DNA from: Acheta domesticus | Lineage: Eukaryota > Arthropoda > Insecta > Orthoptera > Gryllidae | Reading direction: 5' to 3' | Assembly (NCBI GenBank): GCA_031308135.1 | Contig: JAHLJT010008756.1 | Coordinates: 60,630,817 to 60,694,816, forward strand | Length of the DNA: 64,000 nucleotides | Part shown: in pieces, positions 45,162 through 55,550 of the stretch | Layout: each line of letters starts with the position of its first letter | Position numbering within the stretch: position 1 is the first letter of the stretch | The notes under the pieces: generated by a model | Database searches by the model: none | What the model saw: only the letters and a program-made list of their open reading frames with translations | Told to the model about the DNA's origin: nothing | Translations under genes and position numbers: made by a program

Positions 45162-48100
45162 CTCCACCTAGGGAGTACACGACCTTGCAGTTGGTGGTGG
45201 GGCTTGAGTACCCCCATGAGCCTTAAAGCTATGTCAGTGGTAGCCTAGCTACCGGTAGGGCCTCCCTTGCTGAATAGGTTGAAGGTGAGGGGTCAGACGA
45301 AGAAGTACTCCATTTTGAGGAGAGCGGGAAGTAAGTAGAGAGGGAAGGGTCATGAACCTTTGGACTTCCTGTTGTCGGCCCATAGAGGGTACAGGAGAGA
45401 AACTGGGTTGGCACACCAGGCCACTGATTAGAGTGGAGGCCCGAACCTTGCATTAGCCAGAGAAGGAGGCTGCCTTCAGCAGTCAGTGAAAATCCCGTAG
45501 GGTTTAGTAATGCCGACTGGCGATCGGAGGGACCCCTTGCTGGGCCCTGCGGGGGGATGCCCCGAGGCCACTGTGGGTCGCAGTAACGGATGGCAGGAAA
45601 CAACCCGAGGGTTAAGAGTGACCTGTGAACTCGAACTTGCGTCCTGCGAATCTTCAATTCAAACCAATGAGCAAAATGGATAGAACAAGAAATGTAATGA
45701 ACTTTAACGTGCCTTGTTCTACCAATGTCCCATACCTGCTCAGAAACCGAGCTAATGTCACCTTGTCGACGTCTGGCCATCCCACGGATGTTAGTCCCAG
45801 GGACCCAGAGCCGGCAGTAGCTCGAAGACATCGTCAGAGATGGACCCGGGATGAATTAAAGGAGGTGATGTGGTGCTTTTACTATGCAAAAGCGAAAAAT
45901 GGGGGCTCAGAAATAGAAGTTTTCAAAGTATGGAGAGGAGCCCAGATATGAGACCTACCCTAGACTCAAAGAAGCTTGCCAGTCAACGACGATACATACT
46001 CAGCAGTGGAAAATTCATAGCAGAACAACTTGCTGACATTGAGAGAAATGCGGAGTAAGTACTTCGCTCGAACAATCCACATGACGAATATGTAGAACTT
46101 GAAAATGATGATCCCGTGGAAGGTTTATCTTTTTCCAGTGAAACACACGTCAGTGGTAAAAATTCATCTGGCAATGAATTACACGATAAGGACATAATGC
46201 GAAATATCCTTCGGCGCGAGATAGAAAGAGTTAGTCAACTTCCATTTGAATCTCGCAAACCGTTGAGGAGAATATACGAAACTGCCAAAGCTAAAAGAGT
46301 GATAGAAACAGTGAATTCTGTCTTAAATGAGGTGGTGGAGACCCCAGGCAGAGATCTAGATGTTACTGAAATCAATCACATCATATATGCAACTGGATAT
46401 CTAGTATCTCAGATAATTTTGGGGCCAGCCAAGAACACCGACGGCCGACAGCAAAACAGAGTAAACAGCTCTGTACCACCATGGAAGAACAGAATTATGA
46501 AACGAATAGCCGACAACCGGCGCGAAATATCACTCTTAGCTGAGGCATCTTCTAAATCAACGCACACCTCTAAAGTTCAACGAAGAATATTCAATGTTAA
46601 ACAAAAATACCAAATTGAAAATGACACCAGCAGGCTAATGGTAGTTGAAAAGCTAAAAGAGAAAATTCAAGCATGGGCTCAAAGAATTAGACGTTACAAA
46701 CGTAGAATAGATTTCCGTGTACAGAACCGGTTGTTTGAAACAGACGCGAAGAGATTCTATCGCAATCTGACTCAAAAACAGAATGGCAAAGCTGTTACTC
46801 CTTCAAAAGATGACGTCGAAGCATTTTGGGCAGGAATCTGGGAGGAGAGCAGATCCTATAACAAAGACGCATCTTGGCTTCAATCTGAAGTTGATGCTGC
46901 CGATGAACTTGTAGAAACAGTGGAAGATGTTCACCAATTCTCGGAAGAGGACCTCTTCCAAGCAATTAAGAACATGGGAAACTGGAAGTCTCCCGGGATT
47001 GATAAGATCCAGATTTATTGAATTAAGAAATTAACAGCAATACATTCTCATCTAGCAAAGGCTGTTAATAAAATTTTTGAAAACCCAAAGGAAATCCCGG
47101 AATGGCTCACACGCGGCATCACGTATTTGCTACCTAAAGTGGGAGACAGCTCTTTGGCGAAGAACTACAGGCCAATTACGTGTCTGCCAGTCCTGTACAA
47201 AGTTATAACTTCAGCCATAGCAGACAAAATGTACAGACATCTAGATAAGAATCATCTAATGCCAGCTGAACAAAAGGATGTCGTAAAGGCTCTTATGGCT
47301 GTAAGGAAATCTTGCTACTGAATAAAGTCATCTTGAATGATGTAAAGAAACGCAAACGTAATTTGAGCATGGCTTGGATTGACTACCAAAAGGCCTTTGA
47401 TAGTGTACCACACGATTGGATTTTGAAGACCCTGGAGATCTATCGATTTCATCCTAGACTTATTGAATTTTGCAAGGCTAGTATGAAGTCGTGGAGTACC
47501 AGGTTACTAATCCACAGCGGAAAGGAAGCAGTAGAAACCAGAAGTATTCAGATCAACAGGGGTATTTTTCAAGGAGATTCACTATCCCCTCTGCTGTTTT
47601 GCATTAGTTTGATCCCACTATCGAGACAGTTGTCGCAAGCTGACTTTGGTTTTAAGCTCCATGGTGATGAAAGGCCAGTATCACATTTGTTTTACATGGA
47701 TGATCTGAAAGTGTTTGCTAAGAATGAAGCGATTCTCTCCCAAATGCTGTCTGTCGTGAATGACTTTAGCAATGACATCTGCATGAAGTTTGGTCTTGAC
47801 AAGTGTGCAAAAATCAATTTAAAAAGAGGGAAACTCACAACGTCTGAGAACATTGAAATTGATACGCACACTGTGATTCAAGATCTTGAGCCAGGTAAAA
47901 CTTACAAATATCTGGGCATTGAAGAATGTGAAACCATCTCGAATGACAGAATGAAAGAGAGAATTCGTAGGGAGTATTATAGGAGAGTGAGACTGGTCCT
48001 GCAGTCCGCTCTGAATTCCAGGAATAAAATATCTGCAATAGGTAGTTTGGCGGTACCTGTAGCCGAATACAGTTTTGGACTAGTGGACTGGACTGAGCAA

Positions 48101-49330
48101 GAAATTCGCACCATGGATCGAAAAAACCAGAAAACTGCTAACAATGCATCATGTTTCCCACCCTCGAGCTGATATACATAGACTTTATGTGTCACATAAG
48201 GAAGGAGGAAGAGGCCTCAGAAAAAATTGAGGCCTCCTGGCACAGCGCAATAGTCGGGTTGGGGAAGTATGTAGTCAGCCATCAAGATGACCCTCTAATG
48301 AGGCAGGTCATGAAATCTGACCGAAGAATGGGAAACAGAGGCATTGTTAGTGTAGCAAGAAGCATTGCGAAGAAAACTAGGCAAGACACGTCGAATAACA
48401 CAGACACTGAACTTCTGATGCTGCTAAACATGAAGTCTGAAACACAAAAAATGTTAAAGAAAAATGTCTCGTGGAGAGACAAACCACTCCACGGACAATA
48501 CCTAAAAAGAATGGACAAGGTGCAGATCAATAAAGATCAATCATTTATGTGGCTTAAAAGGGGAAGAATGAAGCCAGAATCGGAAGCACTTGTAATAGCT
48601 GCCCATGATCAGGCCTTGAGAACACGACATTATGATAAAGCGGTTCTCAAAATATCCCAAGATGATAAATGCCGCATTTGCCTGGAGCAAGTAGAAACCA
48701 TTGATCATATTGTCTCAGCTTGTCCAATCCTAGCAAAGACCGAATACCTGAAAAGACATGACAGGTAGCTACCTCCACTGGCAGATCTGTACGGCCCTCG
48801 AAGTTCCAAACACATGCCCCAAGTGGTACGAACACTCACCGAAACCGGTGACGTCTGTTGGATTGTGTACGATATTGTACGACCAACAAATTCAAACTGA
48901 TCGCACGATAACGGCAAACAAACCGGATATAGTTATCCGGGATTTGGCGAAAAAATCGTGTTTACTTATCGATGTTGCTGTACCTTGCGATCAAAACGTC
49001 GTTACCAAGGAGGCAGAGAAACGTCTTAAATACAAGAGTTTGGAAATCGAGATAAGCCGAATGTGGGGCGTAAAAGCACAGGTCGTCCCGATAGTTATCG
49101 GAGCTCTGGGATTTGTTCCGCAAAATTTGAGTAAGAACTTGTCTAAACTCCCAGGTAATTCAAAAGACTGGGAAGTGCAAGAAATTGATTTATTTGGAAC
49201 AGCCCACATTTTGCGTAAAGTATTGTAGAGGCACTGATATTCACCGAATCTGCTCCTTAGGTAGCTGGTTGCAACCTGGAGTAGATTTTATATTCAGCCG
49301 ACTCATAAGATCTTTAGTCGTGATGTAATG

Positions 49331-49331
<1 letters not shown>
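45160..49331 (+). mobile_element. R4/Dong-clade non-LTR retrotransposon, copy A, full length
   Basis: About 4.17 kb flanked on both sides by (TAA)n. The 5' end is AACTCCACCTAGGGAGTAC and the 3' end is TTTAGTCGTGATGTAATGG, both shared with the inverted copy at 50520-54692. A GC-rich 5' UTR of about 0.5 kb precedes one long coding region. Insertion into (TAA)n is the documented preference of the silkworm Dong element. The encoded order (Myb-like, RT, CCHC, restriction-like endonuclease) is that of the R2/R4 lineage, not of APE-type LINEs. Confidence 0.9.
45667..49228 (+). pseudogene. R4-type ORF, copy A, broken
   Basis: Single ORF of the R4/Dong type, start taken at the first ATG of the open segment. 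A Myb-like region (RHRQRWTRDELKEVMW) begins near 45824. RT motifs follow: motif A WIDYQKAFD near 47374, motif B FQGDSLSPLLF near 47567, and YMDD near 47692. The CCHC knuckle lies near 48670-48723 and the endonuclease PD...LIDVAVP near 48926-48990. Lesions seen by comparison with copy B: a 4-base loss near 45934, stop TAA at 46056, stop TGA at 47019, a 1-base loss near 47274, single-base gains near 48125 and 48222, and a 4-base loss near 48765. It cannot encode an intact protein. Confidence 0.85.

Positions 49332-49385
<54 letters not shown>
49332..49385. repeat. (TAA)n tail of copy A
   Basis: Pure triplet tract joining copy A to the SINE that follows. Confidence 0.95.
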
Positions 49386-49388
<3 letters not shown>

Positions 49389-49595
49389 CAAAATGGTTCA
49401 GTGCGTATCGCGCTGGATTCGCAATTCGGAGGTCCGGGTTTGATCCCCAGGCCAGCCATCTTAACCGGGGTTTTCGTGGTCTCCCTTGGTCATAAGGCGA
49501 ATGCTGGGATTGTTCCAAAAGCCCACAAACACCTCCCACTACCCCACATAACATCTCTCACCATCATCCTAGTCCTTTCACTCATCACCTTATTC

Positions 49596-49629
<34 letters not shown>

Positions 49630-49630
49630 T
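49386..49630 (+). mobile_element. SINE2: tRNA-derived SINE with (TAA)n tail
   Basis: tRNA-like head of about 73 bp with box A TGGTTCAGTGCG (49394-49405) and box B GGGTTTGATCCCC (49437-49449), ending GGCCAGCCA. The body carries TTTTCGTGGTCTCCCTTGG and AAGGCGAATGCTGGGATTG (49493-49511), the same core that SINE1 carries as GTGGTTTCTCC...GGCGAATGCCGGAG. It ends in a (TAA)n tail at 49597-49630. Heads and tails of this kind are transcribed by pol III and mobilised by LINEs. Confidence 0.88.
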
Positions 49631-49797
49631 CAATACGAAGAAGAAGACGATTTTTCAAGGCTAACAACCTTTCTTAACGAAGGGATGTGGCCGAAAGGCT
49701 TATCTCCATATTTCCACACGTTCATCTCTCCAGGACAGAATACGACTCGACCTCGGAGGAGAGAAACTTGTTACGTGGTCAGTAGTGGCCTATAATC

Positions 49798-49848
<51 letters not shown>

Positions 49849-49858
49849 TAATTACATA
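49631..49858. repeat. Unassigned segment ending in another (TAA)n
   Basis: About 165 bp of unique-looking sequence (ATGTGGCCGAAAGGCTTATC near 49685-49704) followed by (TAA)n at 49799-49846. Probably the tail end of a further retroelement, since it ends in the same triplet, but no coding part is visible. Confidence 0.5.
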
Positions 49859-50190
49859 GTCCCTCTGAATTCCCTCCGTTCAGTTTGAGGTGAAATTGAC
49901 TTTTCTCCCGTGCGCCGTGTCGCGCGCGCCCGTTGGCCACTCGCCACGCCGTGTGGCGCCGCCACGCCGCGCTCGTTCTCCGTTCGGCGTCGCGACGCAT
50001 CGGGCGCCCGGCCCCTCACGTCCACGCCCCGGCCAGCGGCCGCCCCCGCGCGGCTCGGCCCGACAAACAATAGGACGCGCCACCCGTGCCTCGAATTTTG
50101 AATCCCGCCGCGCCGATCGCCAGCGCGCGGCGGGCGGCGGCCAGCGAGAACGCGAACGGCGGTTGGGGGAGAGAGGACGATGATCGATAT
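49859..50190. other. GC-rich CpG island inside the R4 inverted pair
   Basis: CpG-dense. Frames on both strands are composition-driven. No gene recognised. Confidence 0.45.
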
Positions 50191-50214
50191 GTTTTCTTAC
50201 ATTCCGTGAAACGG

Positions 50215-50419
50215 TAAATCCTAGCATTTTTAAAACTTTTTATTATTAATGTTAACGCTTTGTTTGCATAGATATTTTTAGATAGTTTTTTGTATTGGCT
50301 TTTATTACCGTAATTGTAGTTTTTCTTATTGAGTTTATTTTAATTTGTATTGCTATTGTAATCTTGTGGACGTATCATTATTGTCTGGAAATCAGCCAGC
50401 CAATCAATATCATTACCAT
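50215..50419 (+). mobile_element. Probable LINE 3' UTR fragment, second copy
   Basis: Matches 5212-5422 in order: CATTTTTAAAA, TATTATTAATGTTAACGCTT (50239-50258), TTTATTTTAAT, and CTGGAAATCAGCCA (50383-50396). It runs into (ACT)n where the other copy runs into (TTA)n. Confidence 0.55.
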
Positions 50420-50496
<77 letters not shown>

Positions 50497-50519
50497 TTAT
50501 TATTATTATTATTATTATT
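50420..50519. repeat. Compound (ACT)n(ATT)n microsatellite
   Basis: About 25 ACT triplets followed by ATT triplets. The ATT part abuts the 3' end of inverted copy B, so it is that copy's tail seen from the other strand. Confidence 0.95.
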
Positions 50520-53500
50520 CCATTACATCACGACTAAAGATGTTATGAGTCGGCTGAATATAAAATCTACTCCAGGTTGCAACCAGCTACCTAAGGAGCA
50601 GATCCGGTGACTATCAGTGCCTCTACAATACTTTACGCAAAATGTGGGCTGTTCCAAATAAAGCTATTTCTTGCACTTCCAGTCTTTTGAATTACCTGGG
50701 AGTTTAGACAAGTTCTTACTCAAATTTTGCGGAACAAATCCCAGAGCTCCGATAACTATCGGGACGACCTGTGCTTTTACGCACTACATTCGGCTGATCT
50801 CGATTTCCAAACTCTTGTATTTAAGACGTTTCTCTGCCTCCTTGGTAACGACGGTTTTGATCGCAAGGTACAGCAACATCGATAAGTAAACACGATTTTT
50901 TCGACAAATCCCGGATAACTATATCCGGTTTGTTTGCCGCTATCGTGCGATCAGTTTGAATTTGTTGGTCGTACAATATCGTACACATTCCAACAGACGT
51001 CACCGGTTTTGGTGAGTGTTCGTACCACTTGGGGCATGTGTTTGGAACTTCGAGGGCGGTACAGATCTGCCAGTGGAGGTAGCTACACACCCTGTCATGT
51101 CTTTTCAGGTATTCCGTCTTTGCTAGAATTGGACAAGCTGAGACAATATGATCAATGGTTTCTACTTGCTCCAGGCAAATGCGGCATTTATCATCTTGGG
51201 AAATTTTGAGAACCGCTTTATCATAATGTCGTGTTCTCAAGGCCTGATCTTGGGCAGCTATTACAAGTGCTTCCGATTCTGGCTTCATTCTTCCCCTTTT
51301 AAGCCACATAAATGATTGATCTTTATTGATCTGCACCTTGTCCATTCTTTTTAGGTATTGTCCGTGGAGTGGTTTGTCTCTCCACGAGACATTTTTCTTT
51401 AACATTTTTTGTGTTTCAGACTTCATGTTTAGCAGCATCAGAAGTTCAGTGTCTGTGTTATTCGACGTGTCTTGCCTAGTTTTCTTCGCAATGCTTCTCG
51501 CTACACTAACAATGCCTCTGTTTCCCATTCTTCGGTCAGATTTCATGACCTGCCTCATTAGAGGGTCATCTTGATGGCTGACTACATACTTTCCCATCCC
51601 GGCTATTGCGTTGTGCCTGGAGGCCTCAATTTGTCTGAGGCCTCTTCCTCCTTCCTTACGTGACACATAAAGTCTATGTATATCAGCTCCAGGGTGGGCA
51701 ACATGATGCATTGTTAGCAGTTTTCTGGTTTTTCGATCCATGGTGCGAATTTCCTGCTCAGTCCAGTCCACTAGTCCAAAACTGTATTCGGCTACAGGTA
51801 CCGCCAAACTACCTATTGCAGAAATTTTATTCCTGGAATTCAGAGCGGACTGCAGGACCAGTCTCACTCTTCTATAATACTCCCTACGAATTCTCTCTTT
51901 CATTCTGTCATTCGAGATGGTTTCACATTCTTCAATGCCCAGATATTTGTAAGTTTTACCTGGCTCAAGATCTTGAATCACAGTGTGCGTATCAATTTCA
52001 ATGTTCTCAGACGTTGTGAGTTTCCCTCTTTTTAAATTGATTTTTGCACACTTGTCAAGACCAAACTTCATGCAGATGTCATTGCTAAAGTCATTCACGA
52101 CAGACAGCATTTGGGAGAGAATCGCTTCATTCTTAGCAAACAGTTTAAGATCATCCATGTAAAACAAATGTGATATTGGCCATTCATCACCATGGAGTTT
52201 AAAACCAAAGTTAGCTTGCGACAACTGTCTCGATAGTGGGATCAAACTAATGCAAAACAGCAGAGGGGATAGTGAATCTCCTTGAAAAATACCCCTGTTA
52301 ATCTGAATACTTCTGGTTTCTACTGCTTCCTTTCCGCTGTGGATTAGTAACCTGGTACTCCACGACTTCATACTAGCCTTGCAAAATTCAATAAGTCTAG
52401 GATGAAATCGATAGATCTCCAGGGTCTTCAAAATCCAATCGTGTGGTACACTATCAAAGGCCTTTTGGTAGTCAATCCAAGCCATGCTCAAATTACGTTT
52501 GCGTTTCTTTACATCATTCAAGATGACTTTATTCAGGAGCAAGATTTCCTTACAGCCATAAGAGCCTTTACGACATCCTTTTTGTTCAGCTGGCATTAGA
52601 TGATTCTTATCTAGATGTCTGTACATTTTGTCAGCTATGGCTGAAGTTATAACTTTGTACAGTACTGGCAGACAAGTAATTGGCCTGTAGTTCTTCGCCA
52701 AAGAGCTGTCTCCCGCTTTGGGTAGCAAATACGTGATGCCGCGTGTGAGCCATTCCGGGATTTCCTTTGGGTTTTCAAAAATTTTATTAACAGCCTTTGC
52801 TAGATGAGAATGTATTGCTGTTAATTTCTTAATCCAATAAATCTGGATCTATCAATCCCGGGGACTTCCAGTTTCCCATGTTCTTAATTGCTTGGAAGAG
52901 GTCCTCTTCCGAGAATTGGTGAACATCTTCCACTGTTTCTACAAGTTCATCGGCAGCATCAACTTCAGATTGAAGCCAAGATGCGTCTTTGTTGTAGGAT
53001 CTGCTCTCCTCCCAGTTTCCTGCCCAAAACGCTTCGACGTCTTCTTTTGAAGGTGTGACAGCTTTGCCATTCGGTTTTTGAGTCAGATTGCGATAGAATC
53101 TCTTCGCGTCTGTTTCAAACAACCGGTTCTGTACACGGAAATCTATTCTACGTTTGTAACGTCTAATTCTTTGAGCCCATGCTTGAATTTTCTCTTTTAG
53201 CTTTTCAACTACCATTAGCCTGCTGGTGTCATTTTCAATTTGGTATTTTTGTTCAACATTGAATATTTTTCGTTGAACTTTAGAAGTGTGCGTTGATTTA
53301 GAAGATGCCTCAGCCAAGAGTGATATTTCGCGCCGGGTGTCGGCTATCCGTTTCATAATTCTGTTCAACCATGGGGGTACAGAGCTGTTTACTTTGTTTT
53401 GCTGTCGGCCGTCGGTGTTCTTGGCTGGCCCCAACATTATCTGAGATACTAGATATCCAGTTGCATATATGATGTGATTGATTTCAGTAATATCTAGATC

Positions 53501-54692
53501 TCTGCCTGGGGTCTCCACCACCTCATTTAAGACAGAATTCACTGTTTCTATCACTCTTTTAGCTTTGGCAGTTTCGTATATTCTCCTCAACGGTTCGCGA
53601 GATTCAAACGGAAGTTGACTAACTCTTTCTATCTCGCGCCGAAGGAGATTTCGCATCATGTCCTTATCGTGTAATTCATTGCCAGATGAGTTGTCACCAC
53701 TGACGTGTGCTTCACTGGAAAGAGATGAACCTTCCACGGGATCATCATTTTCAAGTTCTACATGTTCGTCATGTGGGTTGTTCGAGCGAAGTACATACTC
53801 CGCATTTCTCTCAATGTCAGCAAGTTGTTCTGCTGTGAATTTTCCACTGCTGAGTATGTATCGTCGTTGACTGGCAAGCTTCTTTGAGTCTAGGGTAGGT
53901 CTCATATCTGGGTTCCGCTCTCTCCATACCTTGAAAACTTCTATTTCAGAGCCCCCATTTTTCGCTTTTGCATAGTAAAAGCACCACATCACCTCCTTAA
54001 TTCATCCCGGGTCCATCTCTGACGATGGCTTCGAGCTACTGCCGGCTCTGAGTCCCTGGGACTAACATCCGTGGGATGGCCAGACGTCGACAAGGTGACA
54101 TTAGCTCGGTTTCTGAGCAGCTATGGGACATTGGTAGAACAAGGCACGTTAAGGTTCATTACATTGCTTGTTCTATCCATTTTGCTCATTGGTTTGAATT
54201 GAAGATTCGCAGGATGCAAGTTCGAGTTCACAGATCACACTTAACCTTCGGGTTGTTTCCTGCCATCCGTTACTGCGACCCACAGTGGCCTCGGGGCATC
54301 CCCCCGCAGGGTCCAGCAAGGGGTCCCTCCGATCGCCAGTCGGCATTACTAAACCCTACGGGATTTTCACTGACTGCTGAAGGCAGCCTCCTTCGCTGGC
54401 TAATGCAAGGTTCGGGCCTCCACTCTAATCAGTGGCCTGGTGTGCCAACCCAGTTTCTCTCCTGTACCCTCTATGGGCCGACAACAGGAAGTCCAAGGTT
54501 CATGACCCTTCCCTCTCTACTTACTTCCCACTCTCCTCAAAATGGAGTACTTCTTCGTCTGACCCCTCACCTTCAACCTATTCAGCAAGGGAGGCCCTAC
54601 CGGTAGCTAGGCTACCACTGACATAGCTTTAAGGCTCATGGGGGTACTAAAGCCCCACCACCAACTGCAAGGTCGTGTACTCCCTAGGTGGA
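50520..54692 (-). mobile_element. R4/Dong-clade non-LTR retrotransposon, copy B, inverted, full length
   Basis: Near-identical to copy A by eye over its whole length but in opposite orientation, making inverted arms of about 4.17 kb with a spacer of about 1.2 kb. Both ends match copy A and both abut ATT triplets. Flanking DNA outside the triplets differs from that of copy A, which favours two insertions over one inverted duplication. Confidence 0.9.
50623..54189 (-). pseudogene. R4-type ORF, copy B, broken by three frameshifts
   Basis: The largest open part, 50821-52728 (635 codons), begins within the RT. Motif A WIDYQKAFD lies at residues 84-92, FQGDSLSPLLF at 148-158, YMDD at 190-193, and a CX2CX8HX4C knuckle at 515-532. 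The endonuclease has P601-D602 followed by D617 in LLIDVAVP. This catalytic spacing fits the PD-(D/E)XK-like endonuclease of R2/R4 elements, which nicks the target and primes reverse transcription. The upstream part 52829-53992 (387 codons) holds the end of the Myb-like region and the linker. Lesions relative to copy A: a 1-base loss near 54000, a 1-base loss near 52850, and a 1-base gain near 50871. It is less damaged than copy A. Confidence 0.87.
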
Positions 54693-54717
54693 GTTATTAT
54701 TATTATTATTATTATTT
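54693..54717. repeat. (ATT)n tract at the 5' end of copy B
   Basis: Triplet tract, the remaining half of the microsatellite target. Confidence 0.95.
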
Positions 54718-55065
54718 TGATAACGGCCAAAGATTAGATGTCCGCAAAAATCAACAATAAATTTGCGATTCCCAAAAGATGAATAGCATCCACTTTAGAC
54801 ACATTTGGTATAGTGTACAATTCCACAATAATAATTCATATACAAATGATAATATTGAAGATACTCTCTCATTATTAGACAACTATGCAAACACTACAAT
54901 ACAATTATTTAAGAATTGACAAACGAATTACACGAAGTTACAAGAAGCTCCGCTGACCTCCTCACTTGTCTTTCCCCTCACATAACGTAATTACGTAGCA
55001 ATGTATTCAGTACTCAATAAAATCAGTACTGTTGATCAGAAATGTATGTTGAAAAAATAAAGACA
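54718..55065. other. AT-rich DNA, nothing recognised
   Basis: No feature seen. Confidence 0.35.
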
Positions 55066-55070
55066 CTGTA

Positions 55071-55545
55071 TGTTGCGGCTGTAAACACCCGGTTCGAAAG
55101 CGCGCCAACCAGGCAGCGCACGGCAGCGAGCCAGACAACTAGGAAAGGCAGCGAACCATGGAAGACGCCTGCAACGGGCAGCAAGCGAACGCTCGGCGAG
55201 CCTGCACTCCAGGAGCGAGTCTGCGGCGCCGAGGACGTTATAAGCTGGCGCCGACACCGCTGAGACAGCTCAGAGATTGTTGAAGTGCCCGAGTGAGAAT
55301 AGTAGTATTGTGATAGTGTGTACGACCCGGCTTAGGATTTTGGTATTCTGTCTTTTGGTATTTTGGTGGAGTGTGCAAGTGTTTGTTATAATCGGCATAC
55401 CATAGTACCGACATAATCGGTAACTTGGCTCGTTTAATGGTACATTCTCTTGGGTTACCGGATCAATACATTTGTTGTATAGAAACTGTGTGAGTGTGAA
55501 ATAAAAACCTGTTTCACGGAGTCTGCTTGTTTTTTTAACATAACA
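55071..55545 (+). mobile_element. Solo LTR (475 bp) of an LTR retrotransposon
   Basis: Starts TGTTGCGGCTG and ends TTTTTTAACATAACA (TG...CA, with TGTT/AACA inverted termini). It is flanked by the 5-bp direct repeat CTGTA at 55066-55070 and 55546-55550. A TATA-like GTTATAAGC (55238-55246) follows a GC-rich U3, and AATAAA at 55500-55505 lies near the 3' end, as expected for U3-R-U5. No internal coding region is present, so it probably arose by LTR-LTR recombination. A 5-bp duplication suits Gypsy, BEL/Pao or Copia. The family cannot be told. Confidence 0.85.
55240..55245 (+). promoter_or_regulatory. TATA-like box of the solo LTR
   Basis: TATAAG-type string about 260 bp before the polyadenylation signal, in a GC-rich context (GGACGTTATAAGCTGGCGCC). 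Confidence 0.5.
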
Positions 55546-55550
55546 CTGTA

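Noticed and set aside
45229..45831. 200-codon minus-strand frame antisense to the R4 5' UTR
   Set aside because: Its mirror at copy B is also open, but it is the antisense of a GC-rich UTR with no recognisable domain.
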